15,506 bases of DNA, taken from contig JBCCVW010000102.1 in NCBI GenBank assembly GCA_039194665.1, forward strand, positions 1 through 15,506. The letters are read 5' to 3'. Made by a program: the position numbers and the translations under genes. Below, piece after piece: positions 1 through 6,314 of this stretch. Below the pieces are notes generated by a model, which saw only the letters and a program-made list of their open reading frames with translations, did no database searches and was not told the origin of the DNA. Origin of the DNA: JABSQH01 sp039194665 (GTDB lineage Bacteria > Actinomycetota > Acidimicrobiia > Acidimicrobiales > Ilumatobacteraceae). How positions within the stretch are numbered: position 1 is the first letter of the stretch; every line of letters begins with the position of its first letter.

Positions 1-15
1 GCGCGCCAGGCGCGC
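1..15 (-). terminator. GC-rich hairpin downstream of rpmE, possible terminator
   Basis: Seven-base arms GCGCGCC and GGCGCGC flank a single A, so a hairpin of about five or six pairs with a small loop can form about 30 nt after the rpmE stop codon. The window ends here, so any T-tract on the minus strand cannot be seen. It may equally be chance in GC-rich DNA or part of the next gene. Confidence 0.2.
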
Positions 16-45
16 GAGAACGACAGAATTTGGGGGGTGGTGGGG

Positions 46-276
46 TCAGTCCTCGGTGTTGGAGGGAGCGCCTTTGCGCTGGCCGTAGCGGCGGTTGAAC
101 CGCTCGACACGCCCACCGGAGTCGACGAGCTTCTGCTTCCCGGTGAAGAACGGGTGGCATTCGTTGCACAACTCGACGCTGAGGTCGCCACCCACGGTGG
201 AGCGGGTTGTGAACGTGTTGCCGCACGAGCAGTGCACGGTCGTGTCGGTGTAGTCGGGATGGATGTCAGCCTTCAT
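46..276 (-). CDS. rpmE: 50S ribosomal protein L31 (bL31), zinc-binding form
   Basis: This 76-residue protein is a component of the large ribosomal subunit near the central protuberance and intersubunit bridge. The sequence opens with MKADIHPDY, typical of bL31, and has the four zinc-ribbon cysteines C16, C18, C37 and C40 (CSC and CNEC), followed by HPFFTGKQK. It is therefore the C+ (zinc-binding) paralogue type rather than the C- type induced by zinc starvation. The ATG start at 276 is supported by a GAAAGGA ribosome binding site (284-290) 7 nt upstream. Family length is about 66-80 residues, so it looks complete. It lies downstream of rho in the same direction, as in other actinobacteria, but here a 504-nt gap separates them, so it probably has its own promoter. 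Confidence 0.97.
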   Translation of the reverse strand: MKADIHPDYTDTTVHCSCGNTFTTRSTVGGDLSVELCNECHPFFTGKQKLVDSGGRVERFNRRYGQRKGAPSNTED

Positions 277-419
277 CGTGGGGTCCTTTCGTCGGCGGCT
301 GAACAGGCGGCACGTGCGCCCCCGATCGTCGCCTGAGGGATGAGGGAAGAGACGACTCTACCGGGCTCGGTCGCCCTAGCGGGCTCCGGTCGCCTCCCGA
401 GCTCGCGCCCATGGCGCTC

Positions 420-625
420 GCCCGCCTGGCCCCCAGCGCGCGATCCGGCACGGTGCCGGCACGTCAGCAAGATCAGTGCACGGCCAGCGGTGCGACCGCC
501 AGAGAGCCCGCCTGGCTCTCAGCACGCGACTTGGCAGATTGCGGGCACTTCAAGACGACGTACGTGCGGGCCGGCAGTGCGACCGCCAGGGAGCCCGCCT
601 GGCTCTCAGCACGCCATCCGGCACG
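420..625. repeat. Tandem 86-87 bp repeat, two full units and a partial third, with internal hairpin
   Basis: The motif GCCCGCCTGGC begins at 420, 506 and 593, giving a period of 86 then 87 bp. Positions 482-527 and 569-614 are 46-mers with only three mismatches. The first unit (420-505) is alignable with the second (506-592) along its whole length, more diverged. The third matches the others to about 625 and shares the ten-mer ATCCGGCACG (443-452, 616-625) with the first. At the second unit boundary GAGAGCC (502-508) and GGCTCTC (514-520) form a perfect 7-bp stem with a 5-nt loop. At the third boundary one base change leaves a G.U pair if read as plus-strand RNA. Function is unknown; it may be a dispersed intergenic repeat of this genome or an RNA element. 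Confidence 0.8.
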
Positions 626-729
626 CGGCCAGATCTCCCGCGCGAGACGCAGGCGGACGACCACAGCGCAGCGCCGTCAGCACACCGTGAGCACGGCCGG
701 CGCCGGGAGCGCTAGCGACCAAGCCTGGC

Positions 730-778
730 GCGAGCCCGTCCGACAGGACCCAATCACCGACCTGCGGTACGGGCTCGC
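730..778 (-). terminator. Long hairpin directly after the rho stop codon
   Basis: A perfect 10-bp inverted repeat, GCGAGCCCGT (730-739) and ACGGGCTCGC (769-778), begins 2 nt after the rho TAG. Inside it a further CCG/CGG and CAGG/CCTG pairing, with single-base bulges, extends the stem to about 17 bp with a 13-nt loop. No T-tract follows on the minus strand, so it would be a U-less actinobacterial-type terminator or an mRNA 3'-end stabiliser. Confidence 0.55.
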
Positions 779-780
779 AG

Positions 781-2682
781 CTACATACTGGGCTGGCGGG
801 CGATCTCCGCGAGGAATTCGTCGTTGGTGCGGAAGGTCTTGAGCCGGTCGATGAGCAACTCGAGACCGGGAGCGGCGTTGCCGTCGGCGGCGAGACCAGA
901 CAGCACACGGCGCAATTTCCACACCTGCTGCAGCTGTTTGCGATCGAACAGCAGCTCCTCGTGACGTGTCGACGATGCATCGACGTCGATCGCCGGATAG
1001 ATGCGGCGCTCGGCGACCTTGCGGTCGAGGCGCAGCTCCATGTTGCCGGTGCCTTTGAACTCTTCGAAGATCGCTTCGTCCATGCGGCTGTTGGTGTCGA
1101 CCAGCGCAGTGGCGAGGATGGTGAGCGAGCCGCCCTCTTCGACGTTGCGCGCCGCACCGAAGAACTTCTTCGGCGGGTACAGCGCCCCGGCATCGATACC
1201 ACCGGAGAGGATCCGTCCACTCGCCGGCGCAGCGAGGTTGTAGGCCCGGCTGAGGCGGGTGATGCCGTCGAGCATGATCACCACGTCGACACCGGCCTCG
1301 ACGCGCCGCTTCGCCTTGGCGATCGCCATCTCGGCGACAGCGGTGTGCTCGTCGCTCGGCCGGTCGAAGGTCGAGGCGATCACTTCGCCTGTCACCGTGC
1401 GCTTCATGTCGGTGACTTCTTCGGGCCGCTCGTCGATGAGCAGCACGATCAGCTCGGTCTCGGGATTGTTGAGCTCGATCGACTTGGCGATCGTCTTCAT
1501 GATCGTGGTCTTGCCGGCCTTGGGCGGCGACACGATGAGACCGCGTTGGCCCTTACCGATCGGGGAGACGAGGTCGATGATCCGCGCGGTCATGTTCGAC
1601 GGGTCGCTCGGATCCTCGAGAGCCAGCTTCTGGTCGGGGAACAGTGCGGTCAGGTCCTCGAATTTGGGGCGCTTCTTGGCCGCCTCGGGGTCGCCGCCGT
1701 TGACCGTGTGGACCTCGATCAGACCAGGGTTCTTCTCGTTACGTTGCGCCGGACGAGCGAGTCCGGTGACCTGATCGCCCTTGCGCAGCCCGAACTGGCG
1801 GGCGAGCCGCAGCGGGATGTAGGCGTCGGCCTTGTTCGGCAGATAGCCATTGACCCGCAAGAACCCGTACCCCTCGTCGCGGATGTCGAGATATCCGGAC
1901 ACCTCGGTGGGCTCGTTGCTCTGTGGCTGGTCATCGCCGTCGAGCAGCTCGACGTCTTCGCCCTGGGGACCGTCGGCGTTGTTGCGGTTCTTGCGCCGAC
2001 GGCGACGTCGGCGGTTTCCGCCACCTTCGCCGTCGTTGCGTTGCTGACTGTTGTTGTTTCGTTGCTGATTGTTGTTGTTTCGTTGCCCGTCGTTGCGCTG
2101 GCGTGAATCGCCATCACGTTCGTTGCGGTCGTTGCGGTTGCGTTGACGCTTGCCGTCGCCGCGGTCGTCTTGTTGACGGTCGGACCTCTTGGCGTCGCCG
2201 TCGTCACGTGCGGTCGGCGCGTCGGCCGGGGTCGTCTCGGCGGGGGTTGTTGTGGTGTCGACGCCTTGTTCGGCGAGGGCGATCTCCCAGTCGGCGAGCG
2301 GTTCGCCGTCGGCGCCTCCGGTCGCAGTAGCCCCGTTGGTATCGGGAGCGCTGTCGGCGGCGGGGGCCGCGTCACCCGATGGCGTCGGGGCCGACGACGA
2401 GCCTGCGTCACTGGACGCGTCGGCTGTCGACGCCGATGGCGCACTGGCCGAATCAGCACTTGCTGTGTCGGCACTGGACGTCTCGGCGGGCGCGCTGGCG
2501 GACCCGTTGGTGCCGCCGGCGGGTGCGTCGTCGGTCGGGCCCGTCGTGTCGAGAATGCGGGCGATGATGTCTGCCTTCTTGAGGCGGGTGTTGGCCTTGA
2601 CGCCGAGCGCCTTGGCCATTTCGAGCAAGGTGTCTTTGTCCTTGGACTCGAGAACGGACTGTTCGAGAGCGGCTGCTGGCAC
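781..2682 (-). CDS. rho: Transcription termination factor Rho with a long Q/N- and Arg-rich insertion
   Basis: This 633-residue protein is a hexameric RNA-dependent ATPase that ends transcription of untranslated RNA. The N-terminal Rho_N helical domain covers about 10-48. A low-complexity insertion follows: Ala/Ser/Asp/Thr-rich (about 50-165), then Arg/Asn/Gln/Asp-rich (about 165-240) with two heptads RNNNNQQ and RNNNSQQ (201-214) and seven consecutive arginines (224-230). The cold-shock-like RNA-binding fold is at about 258-325. In the motor domain, Walker A is PPKAGKTT (386-393), Walker B VVIMLD (467-472), and the secondary-site loop begins at SGGIDAGALYPPKKFFG (493). E. coli Rho is about 419 residues; the extra length is the insertion, as in other actinobacteria. 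The GTG start is chosen because AGAGAGG (2688-2694) lies 5 nt upstream and the Rho_N fold starts soon after. Confidence 0.97.
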   Translation of the reverse strand: MPAAALEQSVLESKDKDTLLEMAKALGVKANTRLKKADIIARILDTTGPTDDAPAGGTNGSASAPAETSSADTASADSASAPSASTADASSDAGSSSAPTPSGDAAPAADSAPDTNGATATGGADGEPLADWEIALAEQGVDTTTTPAETTPADAPTARDDGDAKRSDRQQDDRGDGKRQRNRNDRNERDGDSRQRNDGQRNNNNQQRNNNSQQRNDGEGGGNRRRRRRRKNRNNADGPQGEDVELLDGDDQPQSNEPTEVSGYLDIRDEGYGFLRVNGYLPNKADAYIPLRLARQFGLRKGDQVTGLARPAQRNEKNPGLIEVHTVNGGDPEAAKKRPKFEDLTALFPDQKLALEDPSDPSNMTARIIDLVSPIGKGQRGLIVSPPKAGKTTIMKTIAKSIELNNPETELIVLLIDERPEEVTDMKRTVTGEVIASTFDRPSDEHTAVAEMAIAKAKRRVEAGVDVVIMLDGITRLSRAYNLAAPASGRILSGGIDAGALYPPKKFFGAARNVEEGGSLTILATALVDTNSRMDEAIFEEFKGTGNMELRLDRKVAERRIYPAIDVDASSTRHEELLFDRKQLQQVWKLRRVLSGLAADGNAAPGLELLIDRLKTFRTNDEFLAEIARQPSM

Positions 2683-2747
2683 GATTACCTCTCTTGGCGG
2701 CGCTCAGTGAGAACGCCGAGTACTGGGCCCCGTGGCAAAAGGGGGTT

Positions 2748-2764
2748 GAGCGCGGGACGCGCTC
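2748..2764 (-). promoter_or_regulatory. Hairpin in the rho leader, possible attenuator
   Basis: On the minus strand GAGCGCG, a TCC loop and CGCGCTC form a perfect 7-bp GC-rich stem, followed 2 nt later by CCCCCTTTT. It sits about 65 nt before the rho start. The shape resembles a weak intrinsic terminator in a 5' leader. The C-run could also pair with nearby G-runs (2728-2731 and 2774-2777 read on the minus strand), so alternative folds are possible. Rho is autoregulated in several bacteria, but a role here is inference. Confidence 0.35.
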
Positions 2765-2805
2765 GCCGATCATCCCCGGGGTAAAGGAGTTCCTCCACGG
2801 CGGCT

Positions 2806-2866
2806 AACTCGTGACAGCTCGTGGCCCCGATGTGGGTCGGGATCTCGAGCTCGTGGAAGCTCGTGG
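2806..2866. repeat. Four phased copies of AGCTCGTGG upstream of rho
   Basis: AGCTCGTGG occurs exactly at 2816-2824, 2848-2856 and 2858-2866, and as AACTCGTGA (7 of 9) at 2806-2814. Starts are 10, 32 and 10 bp apart, so all four lie on about the same face of the helix in two pairs. On the minus strand, the rho sense, they read CCACGAGCT. They lie between the candidate rho promoter and rho, so they could be sites for a DNA-binding protein or repeated elements in the leader RNA. Confidence 0.6.
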
Positions 2867-2894
2867 ATCGGTCCGGTGAAACCGAACGACGAGT

Positions 2895-2924
2895 ACGTTA
2901 GCGACTCGAACGCGTGTGCTGCAA
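2895..2924 (-). promoter_or_regulatory. Candidate rho promoter
   Basis: On the minus strand TTGCAG (2919-2924), an 18-nt spacer and TAACGT (2895-2900) fit the -35 and TANNNT -10 pattern of vegetative actinobacterial promoters. The predicted transcript would start near 2888 and have a leader of about 200 nt. It lies in the thrC-rho gap, so rho could be expressed apart from the threonine genes. Confidence 0.35.
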
Positions 2925-2969
2925 CGTTCTCGGTGTCAGGTGTCGATCGTGGGCGTCGGCTGCTCGACG

Positions 2970-4352
2970 TCAGCTGCTCGACGTGAGCTGCTCCACGAGG
3001 GCCTCGACCTCGGCAAGGTCGGCGGCGACCGTCGTCGTGCGTTCGCTGCGCTCGAAGAGGTCGGTGAGGTGGTCCGGGAGCGCTGGATGCACACCGGTGG
3101 CCCGCTCGACGGCGTTGGGGAACTTCGCCGGGTGGGCCGTGGCCATCGTGACCACCGGTCGGGCGTGATCGTCGAGCGCCGCCAGCATCGCCGCAGCCGC
3201 GCTGGCCGTGGCCGTGTGCGGATCGATCAGCATGTGCGCACGATCGTGCACCCGACGAATTTCGGCGAGCGTTGCGTCGTCGTCGATCGCCGCCGAGCGG
3301 AACACCCCGTCGAGCACGGCGGCACGTTGATCTGGTTCGACCGACAGCGTGCCCGTTGCACGAAACCGCGTCAGCTGTTCGGCGGTCACCCCGCCATCGC
3401 GGCCGTTCATCTCGAACAACAAACGCTCGACATTCGACGACACCTGGATGTCCATCGATGGACTCAGCGATGGGGTCACGTCGCGCACCGACATGTCGTT
3501 GCGGCCGATCCATCGGTCGAGGATGTCGTTCTCGTTGGTGGCGACGATGAAGCCGTCGATCGGTGCGCCCATCTCGCGCGCGATCCACCCGGCGAGCACG
3601 TTGCCAAAGTTGCCGGTCGGCACCGACACGGTGACCGGCCCGGCGAACGTGTCGGCGGCAATCGCGTAGTACACCGTCTGGGCCATCACCCGCGCCCAGT
3701 TGATCGAGTTGACGGCGGCAAGTCGGTTGCGTTCACGGAACGGCGCATCGTTGAACATCGCCTTCACCAGATCCTGGCAGTCGTCGAAGGTGCCCTCGAC
3801 CGCCACGGCGTGCACGTTCGGCGCCTCGACCGTGGTCATCTGTCGACGTTGCACGTCACTCACTCTGCCGGCGGGATAGAGGATGACGATGTCGACTGCG
3901 GCGCAGCCGGCCACCCCGTCGATCGCTGCGGAGCCGGTGTCGCCGCTCGTGGCACCGACGATCGTCACCCGCTCGCTGCGTTGGGCGAGCACGTGGTCGA
4001 ACATCCGACCAACGAGTTGCAGTGCCACGTCTTTGAACGCCAGCGTCGGCCCGTGGAACAGCTCCATCACGTAGTGCCGGTGATCGATCTGCACGAGCGG
4101 TGTCACCGCATCGTGGCGGAAGGTGCCGTACGCCTCGTCGCACAGGTTGGTCAAGGTGATCTCGTCGAGATCGGGCTCGACGAACGGCAACATCACCTCG
4201 ACGGCGCGTTCCACGTACGTGCGCGCCGTCGACACGCCGAGCTTGGGGAACTCGGCGGGCACATAGAGCCCGCCGTCGGTCGCCAGGCCGCACAACAACG
4301 CGTCGGCGAACCCCAGATCGGGGGCCTGTCCGCGGGTCGACACGTAGCGCAT
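2970..4352 (-). CDS. thrC: Threonine synthase, long (E. coli-like) form
   Basis: This 460-residue cytoplasmic PLP enzyme converts O-phosphohomoserine to threonine and phosphate, the last step of threonine synthesis. The N-terminus (MRYVSTRGQAPDLGFADALL) and the GLATDGGLYVP segment are those of long-form enzymes. The PLP lysine is K107 in HGPTLAFKD (100-108), the phosphate-binding loop is ATSGDTG (134-140), and SVPTGNFGN (243-251) is the conserved glycine/asparagine segment. E. coli ThrC is about 428 residues with its PLP lysine also at 107. The ATG lies 2 nt after the hom stop with no strong ribosome binding site, so translation is probably coupled to hom. A 12-bp sequence is repeated across its stop codon (2959-2970 and 2973-2984). 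The M. tuberculosis enzyme in the equivalent locus is a shorter form, so this copy may not be its direct orthologue. Confidence 0.95.
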   Translation of the reverse strand: MRYVSTRGQAPDLGFADALLCGLATDGGLYVPAEFPKLGVSTARTYVERAVEVMLPFVEPDLDEITLTNLCDEAYGTFRHDAVTPLVQIDHRHYVMELFHGPTLAFKDVALQLVGRMFDHVLAQRSERVTIVGATSGDTGSAAIDGVAGCAAVDIVILYPAGRVSDVQRRQMTTVEAPNVHAVAVEGTFDDCQDLVKAMFNDAPFRERNRLAAVNSINWARVMAQTVYYAIAADTFAGPVTVSVPTGNFGNVLAGWIAREMGAPIDGFIVATNENDILDRWIGRNDMSVRDVTPSLSPSMDIQVSSNVERLLFEMNGRDGGVTAEQLTRFRATGTLSVEPDQRAAVLDGVFRSAAIDDDATLAEIRRVHDRAHMLIDPHTATASAAAAMLAALDDHARPVVTMATAHPAKFPNAVERATGVHPALPDHLTDLFERSERTTTVAADLAEVEALVEQLTSSS

Positions 4353-4354
4353 CG

Positions 4355-5653
4355 TCAGTCGCCAATCACCCGTAGCAATCCGCCGACGCTGCGCACCACG
4401 TCGAGGTCGCGCAGCTCACGCACAGTGGCCTGCACGTCGGACTCACGGGCGACGTGGGTGATGAACACCAGCCGCGCATCGGGACCATTGCCCTCTTGTT
4501 CGGCGACGCGAATGCTCACGCCGTGTTCGGCGAACACCCCCGTGACCGCGTGCAGCACGCCGGGTCGGTCGGCGACGTCGAGTCCGAGTAGATACTCGGC
4601 AGTCGACTCGTCGATCGGTCGGATCGTCGCCGGTCCGAGCGCGCCGAGCGACCGGTGCGTGCCGGCAACGAGGTTGCGCGCCGCATCGACGACATCGCCG
4701 AACACTGCGCTGGCGGTCGGTGCGCCGCCGGCACCTCGGCCATAGAACATCAGGGAGTCGACGAACCGTCCCTCGACGAATACCGCATTGAAGCTGTCGC
4801 GCACTGTGGCCAGGGGGTGATCGACCGGCACCATCGCCGGATGCACACGCACGGAGATCTCCCCGGCGTCACGCTCCACGATCGCCAGCGGCTTGACGAC
4901 GTAACCCAGACGGCGCGCGATCGCGATTTCGGCGGCGGTGATCGCACCAATGCCGTCGTGGTACACATCGCCGGCCACGACCTTGGCGCCGAACGCAACG
5001 GTGGCGATGATCGCCGCCTTGGCGCCGGCGTCGAAGCCCTCGACGTCGGCCGTCGGGTCGCGTTCGGCATACCCCAGCCGCTGTGCGTCGGACAGCGCTG
5101 CCGCGTAGTCGGCGTCGCCACCGCTGTCGACCGCATCGGTCATCTTCGTCAGGATGTAGTTCGTCGTGCCGTTGATGATCCCGAGCACGCGATCGATCGG
5201 TTCGCCATGAAGGCTCTCGCGCAGCGCGCGCATGATCGGGATGCCACCGGCGACGGCGGCCTCGAAGAGCAGGTCGCGTTGGGCCGCATCGGCCGCGGCG
5301 TACAGCTCGGCACCCACATTCGCCAACAGTTCCTTGTTGGCGGTGATCACCGACTTGCCGTTGGCCAGCGCTTCGAGAATCAGCTCGCGCGCCGGCTCGA
5401 TGCCACCGATCGCCTCGACGACGATGTCGATGTTCGGGTCGCTGACCACACCGTGGGTGTCACGGGTCAGCACGCCGTCGGCAAGCTCGACGTCGCGCGG
5501 CGCCGACAGGTTGCGCACAGCGACGCGGGCGACACGGAGACGAATCCCGGTTCGCTGCTCGACATCGTCCGCCTGCGCCTCGACGAGCTGCACGAGCGCC
5601 GCGCCGACGTTCCCGCAGCCGAGCAGTCCAATCGTCAACTCGCTGGTCACCAT
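4355..5653 (-). CDS. hom: Homoserine dehydrogenase with C-terminal ACT domain
   Basis: This 432-residue enzyme reduces aspartate semialdehyde to homoserine with NAD(P)H, the branch point toward threonine and methionine. The Rossmann motif GLLGCGNVG is at 9-17, the TANKELLA segment at 104-111 contains K107, and NGTTNYIL (161-168) begins the catalytic domain. D208 and K212 in GFDAGAKA and the YGRGAGGAPTASAV segment (304-317) are conserved in the family. An ACT domain (about 356-428, DVADRPGVLHAVTGVFAEHG) suggests allosteric feedback, usually by threonine. It is monofunctional, with no aspartokinase domain. The ATG at 5653 has no good ribosome binding site. A TANNNT-like TAGCCT (5658-5663) close upstream raises the option of a leaderless transcript, perhaps starting at the second codon, GTG. 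It lies 2 nt upstream of thrC. Confidence 0.96.
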   Translation of the reverse strand: MVTSELTIGLLGCGNVGAALVQLVEAQADDVEQRTGIRLRVARVAVRNLSAPRDVELADGVLTRDTHGVVSDPNIDIVVEAIGGIEPARELILEALANGKSVITANKELLANVGAELYAAADAAQRDLLFEAAVAGGIPIMRALRESLHGEPIDRVLGIINGTTNYILTKMTDAVDSGGDADYAAALSDAQRLGYAERDPTADVEGFDAGAKAAIIATVAFGAKVVAGDVYHDGIGAITAAEIAIARRLGYVVKPLAIVERDAGEISVRVHPAMVPVDHPLATVRDSFNAVFVEGRFVDSLMFYGRGAGGAPTASAVFGDVVDAARNLVAGTHRSLGALGPATIRPIDESTAEYLLGLDVADRPGVLHAVTGVFAEHGVSIRVAEQEGNGPDARLVFITHVARESDVQATVRELRDLDVVRSVGGLLRVIGD

Positions 5654-5709
5654 GGGCAGGCTACGGGATCACCCTTCGAGTCGCCTGGAACGATTCGGAC
5701 GAACGCCAT

Positions 5710-5740
5710 GTGACAGTTGGGGTCAGACCCCAACTGTCAC
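5710..5740. repeat. REP-like 31-nt perfect palindrome, copy A
   Basis: Fifteen-base arms GTGACAGTTGGGGTC and GACCCCAACTGTCAC surround a single A, a perfect inverted repeat. It lies between the MazF-like gene and hom. Palindromes with a GGGGTC/GACCCC core recur in intergenic regions of many bacteria and resemble REP elements mobilised by RAYT-type transposases. That identification is from memory, not from a search. Confidence 0.8.
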
Positions 5741-5772
5741 GGATCCGACGACCACTCAACCGTCAGCAGCGC

Positions 5773-5803
5773 GTGACAGCTGGGGTCTGACCCCAACTGT
5801 CAC
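5773..5803. repeat. REP-like 31-nt palindrome, copy B (opposite orientation)
   Basis: This is the same 31-nt element as at 5710, with T instead of A at the centre and one arm base changed (GTGACAGC). The centre base shows it is inverted relative to copy A, and 32 nt separate them, an arrangement typical of paired REP/BIME elements. The arm change is a C-A mismatch on the plus strand but a G.U pair in minus-strand RNA. It ends 2 nt before the MazF-like stop codon, so it forms the 3' end of that message and could act as a terminator or stabiliser. Confidence 0.8.
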
Positions 5804-5805
5804 AG

Positions 5806-6303
5806 TCAGCGGATCACGGTGTGGTAGCGACCGACGCCGGCGACCACGTCGTTGAAGTGCTGGCGGTCGAGCACCGAACCCTCCCGCCGCACATCGCCGG
5901 GGTTGATCGTCAGCAGCCGGTCGACCTTGGCCCAGCTCGGCCGGCGCTGCGGATCCCACGCGCCAGTGCCGACCGCGATCGTGTCGTTGCGCCGCTTGTT
6001 CTTCGAGGTCAGTGCCACGCCAGCGAGCCGGCGGCCGCTGTGGCCGATGATCACCACGGGACGATCTTTGCCTTGGTTCGGGTCGTCCTCGTAGGGCACC
6101 CAGGTCCACACCACTTCCCCCGGATCGGCATGGCCGTCGAGGTCCGGGTCGTACTCGATCGTCACCGGCTGCTCGGCGTGCGCGGCAGTCGGCTCCGAGC
6201 GCCGCGCAGGGCTCCCAGCCAGTCGATCGCGCTCGCGTTGCACAGCACGCGCGGTGGCGAGCGCCGCGCCAAGTGACGCGCCGAGACGACGGAGCGTGGA
6301 CAT
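5806..6303 (-). CDS. PemK/MazF-family toxin-like protein, no adjacent antitoxin
   Basis: This is a 165-residue protein. The first 45 residues are basic and alanine-rich and look like a helix or linker. From about 50 (YDPDLDGHADPGEVVWTWVP) it matches the PemK/MazF fold as found in actinobacterial solitary members: KDRPVVIIG (79-87), VALTSKNK (96-103), RRPSWAKVDRLLTINP (120-135) and the VRREGSVLD segment (138-146). MazF toxins are ribosome-independent endoribonucleases; whether this longer protein cleaves RNA is unknown. It starts 11 nt after lysA with no clear ribosome binding site, so coupled translation is likely. No antitoxin-sized gene lies beside it. It sits where lysA and hom are adjacent in M. 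tuberculosis, so it is an addition to the ancestral order. The REP-like pair follows its stop. Confidence 0.85.
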   Translation of the reverse strand: MSTLRRLGASLGAALATARAVQRERDRLAGSPARRSEPTAAHAEQPVTIEYDPDLDGHADPGEVVWTWVPYEDDPNQGKDRPVVIIGHSGRRLAGVALTSKNKRRNDTIAVGTGAWDPQRRPSWAKVDRLLTINPGDVRREGSVLDRQHFNDVVAGVGRYHTVIR

Positions 6304-6314
6304 CGAGGAAGGTT

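Larger units (their letters stand above)
277..780. other. Long non-coding stretch between rho and rpmE
   Basis: No convincing gene is visible in these 504 bases. Open frames on both strands here are GC-rich artefacts; one encodes a repeated arginine/proline-rich peptide only because the DNA repeat period of 87 is divisible by three. The stretch holds an 86-87 bp tandem repeat (420-625), a hairpin just after the rho stop (730-778), and the rpmE ribosome binding site. A weak candidate rpmE -10 element, TAGAGT on the minus strand (355-360), fits the actinobacterial TANNNT pattern but has no clear -35 box. Confidence 0.6.

Noticed and set aside
420..625. Possible CRISPR array
   Set aside because: Only two or three units of 86-87 bp, with similarity running through the whole unit rather than short repeats with unique spacers, and no cas genes.
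340..842. Overlapping open frames on both strands in the rho-rpmE gap, one with a repeated peptide
   Set aside because: The peptide repeat follows from an 87-bp DNA repeat whose length is a multiple of three. Composition is Arg/Pro/Ser-rich as expected of GC-rich non-coding DNA, and the frames overlap each other and the end of rho.
2453..2773. Possible upstream ORF in the rho leader (start at 2773)
   Set aside because: It runs 90 codons into rho in another frame with Arg/Gln/His-rich shadow composition, and has no convincing ribosome binding site.
2916..4745. 609-codon plus-strand open frame
   Set aside because: It is antisense to thrC and hom, both of which have full family motifs; its His/Arg/Val-rich translation is a shadow. 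The same applies to long plus-strand frames at 961-2106, 4655-5713, 6273-7739 and 7433-8944.
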